From contig JBKPCD010000167.1 in assembly GCA_046727175.1 (NCBI GenBank), positions 1-23,097 of the forward strand: a stretch of 23,097 nucleotides of DNA, in the 5' to 3' direction. This DNA is from JBKPCD01 sp046727175. Lineage in GTDB: Bacteria > Acidobacteriota > Vicinamibacteria > Vicinamibacterales > 2-12-FULL-66-21. Both the position numbers and the translations under genes were made by a program. The notes beneath the pieces were generated by a model. It ran no database searches, had not been told where the DNA came from, and worked only from the letters and a program-made list of their open reading frames with translations. How positions within the stretch are numbered: position 1 is the stretch's first letter; the number at the start of each line of letters is the position of its first letter. Positions 22,104 to 23,097 of the stretch are shown one piece after another.

Positions 22104-22841
22104 CTACTCGTCGGAGGAAGGCTCGTGGAGGAGCCCTCGCGCCTTCTTCATGTCTTCCCAGACGTCGCGTTTGCGATCGGGACTGCGCAGCAGGAATGCC
22201 GGATGGAACGTAGGGATTAGTTTCGCGCCGCGATAGTCGTACACACGTCCGCGCAGCCGTGAGATCGGGTCCTGGGTTTTGAGGAGGGCTCTGGCTGCGA
22301 AGGTGCCGAGCGCAACGATCACCTTCGGTTTGATGGCGTCAATCTGCTGAAACAGAAACGGCTCGCACGTGTCGACCTCGTCCGGGTCGGGGTTTCTGTT
22401 CTCGGGTGGCCGGCACTTGATCACGTTCGCGATGTAGACGTCCTCGCGGCGCAATCCGATTGCCTCGATGATCTTCGTCAGCAACTGCCCTGCGCGTCCA
22501 ACGAACGGAATACCTTGGAGATCTTCATCCGCTCCTGGCGCTTCGCCGACGAACATGAGGTCCGCGCTGGGGTTGCCGACGCCGAAGACGATCTGCCGGC
22601 GTCCGAGCGCGTGCAGCTTGCACCGCGTGCAGTCGCCGAGTTCGGCACGCACCGCATCGAGGACCGCTTGCGCCGACCGCGCGACCGTCAGCGGAATCGT
22701 GTCGAGACGTCGCGGCTCGGGCTCCTCCGTCGCACGCAACGAGCCATCGCCGCGTGCCCGCCAGCGGACGTCGCTGCTGATGCCGTCGACGCCGAGCTCC
22801 TCATAAAAACGCAGATGTTCAGCTAATTGCTGCTTGTCCAA
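22104..22841 (-). CDS. Uracil-DNA glycosylase, family 4 (Fe-S)
   Basis: A 245-residue DNA repair enzyme that removes uracil from DNA by cutting the base-sugar bond. Four cysteines (C71 and C74 in CTRC, C143 in KCRPP, C159 in CEPF) are placed as in the [4Fe-4S] cluster of family-4 enzymes. Motif A is GEAPGADED (99-107), and the uracil-binding loop is HPAFLLR (213-219). NVIKCRPPENRNP is also typical. The first 60 residues form a helical extension followed by a linker, as in other acidobacterial and proteobacterial members. The start at 22841 has a plausible AGCAATTAGC-type context but no strong ribosome binding site. The gene lies directly upstream of priA in one operon. Confidence 0.93.
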   Translation of the reverse strand: MDKQQLAEHLRFYEELGVDGISSDVRWRARGDGSLRATEEPEPRRLDTIPLTVARSAQAVLDAVRAELGDCTRCKLHALGRRQIVFGVGNPSADLMFVGEAPGADEDLQGIPFVGRAGQLLTKIIEAIGLRREDVYIANVIKCRPPENRNPDPDEVDTCEPFLFQQIDAIKPKVIVALGTFAARALLKTQDPISRLRGRVYDYRGAKLIPTFHPAFLLRSPDRKRDVWEDMKKARGLLHEPSSDE

Positions 22842-22848
22842 GATTAGG

Positions 22849-23097
22849 TCAGAAGCTAGAAAGTAGAACGTCAGGGCTCACCATCGCGTTCGGTTCGTGG
22901 ATTTTAGCAGGCCGCAGAAAAAAGCCGGCCTGATAGAAAATGGCAAATGGGAGATGGCAAAATGCTCAGGCTTTTTCCATTTTCCATCTGCCAGGACGCG
23001 TTTTTCAGCATCCTGTTAGCTTTAGAGCTTCTGGCGCCAGTTGAGTCAGAGGATTAGAAGTTACAGCGGCAGAGATCACGATCGCTCTAGCTTCTGA
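22849..23097. repeat. Intergenic region bounded by a 12-bp inverted repeat, with internal hairpins
   Basis: TCAGAAGCTAGA (22849-22860) and TCTAGCTTCTGA (23086-23097, the last bases of the window) are exact inverted copies. Inside are a CAGGCCG/CGGCCTG hairpin (22908-22932) and a second one pairing AGATGGCAAAATG (22952-22964) with CATTTTCCATCT (22978-22989). No gene is visible. The udg promoter should lie at its left end. The repeat may extend beyond the window. Confidence 0.55.

Overview
The window looks like a chromosomal segment of a high-GC Gram-negative-type bacterium, most likely an acidobacterium of the Vicinamibacteria type. That is an inference from protein style: a zinc-ribbon Ser/Thr kinase with a multi-pass C-terminus, glycine-zipper exported proteins, DUF4440 proteins and RYRRAYPRLF-type replication proteins. 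No rRNA or other taxonomic marker is present.

Layout. (1) 1-1245: chromosomal flank with one small exported protein. (2) 1246-11587: a roughly 10.3 kb integrated genetic element in a tRNA-Pro(GGG) gene. The intact tRNA lies at 11543-11619 (minus strand). A 41-nt copy of its 3' half lies at 1246-1286, beside a tyrosine integrase gene. Just inside both ends is the same double GTTGCAC motif, as expected of integrase arm sites. The element carries an XRE-like regulator, an excisionase-like HTH protein, a replication-protein-like gene, several small zinc-ribbon proteins and cargo. The cargo is a vanadium haloperoxidase fused to a ricin-type lectin, a tandem DUF4440 protein, ligase remnants and a DUF3800 remnant. 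Many of these genes carry frameshifts, nonsense codons or deletions, so the element is probably immobile. (3) 11620-16760: a MerR-family regulator whose stop codon abuts the tRNA, then a collapsed Ser/Thr kinase pseudogene followed by its intact paralogue. (4) 16591-16759: a 169-bp repeat with 17-bp terminal inverted repeats that fills the convergent gap between kinase and der. (5) 16761-22841: intact housekeeping genes der, an HU/IHF gene with a clear sigma-70-type promoter, a site-2-protease-family gene, priA and a family-4 uracil-DNA glycosylase. priA contains an in-frame insertion of about 75 codons made of an inverted GGGATTCG-type repeat. (6) 22842-23097: intergenic sequence with inverted repeats, running to the window end.

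How it fits together. Core genes concern ribosome assembly (Der), nucleoid structure (HU), restart of replication forks (PriA) and uracil repair (UDG); udg and priA are almost certainly one operon. The contrast between open core genes and broken island genes argues that the frameshifts are real decay rather than sequencing error. Three independent repeat families (the 16.6 kb element, the priA insertion and the 22.85-23.1 kb inverted repeat) suggest a genome rich in small palindromic repeats. I do not see a clear new defence or CRISPR system. The least explained items are the paired CxxC...GRPRxxC zinc-ribbon proteins in the element and the repeat that codes for part of PriA.
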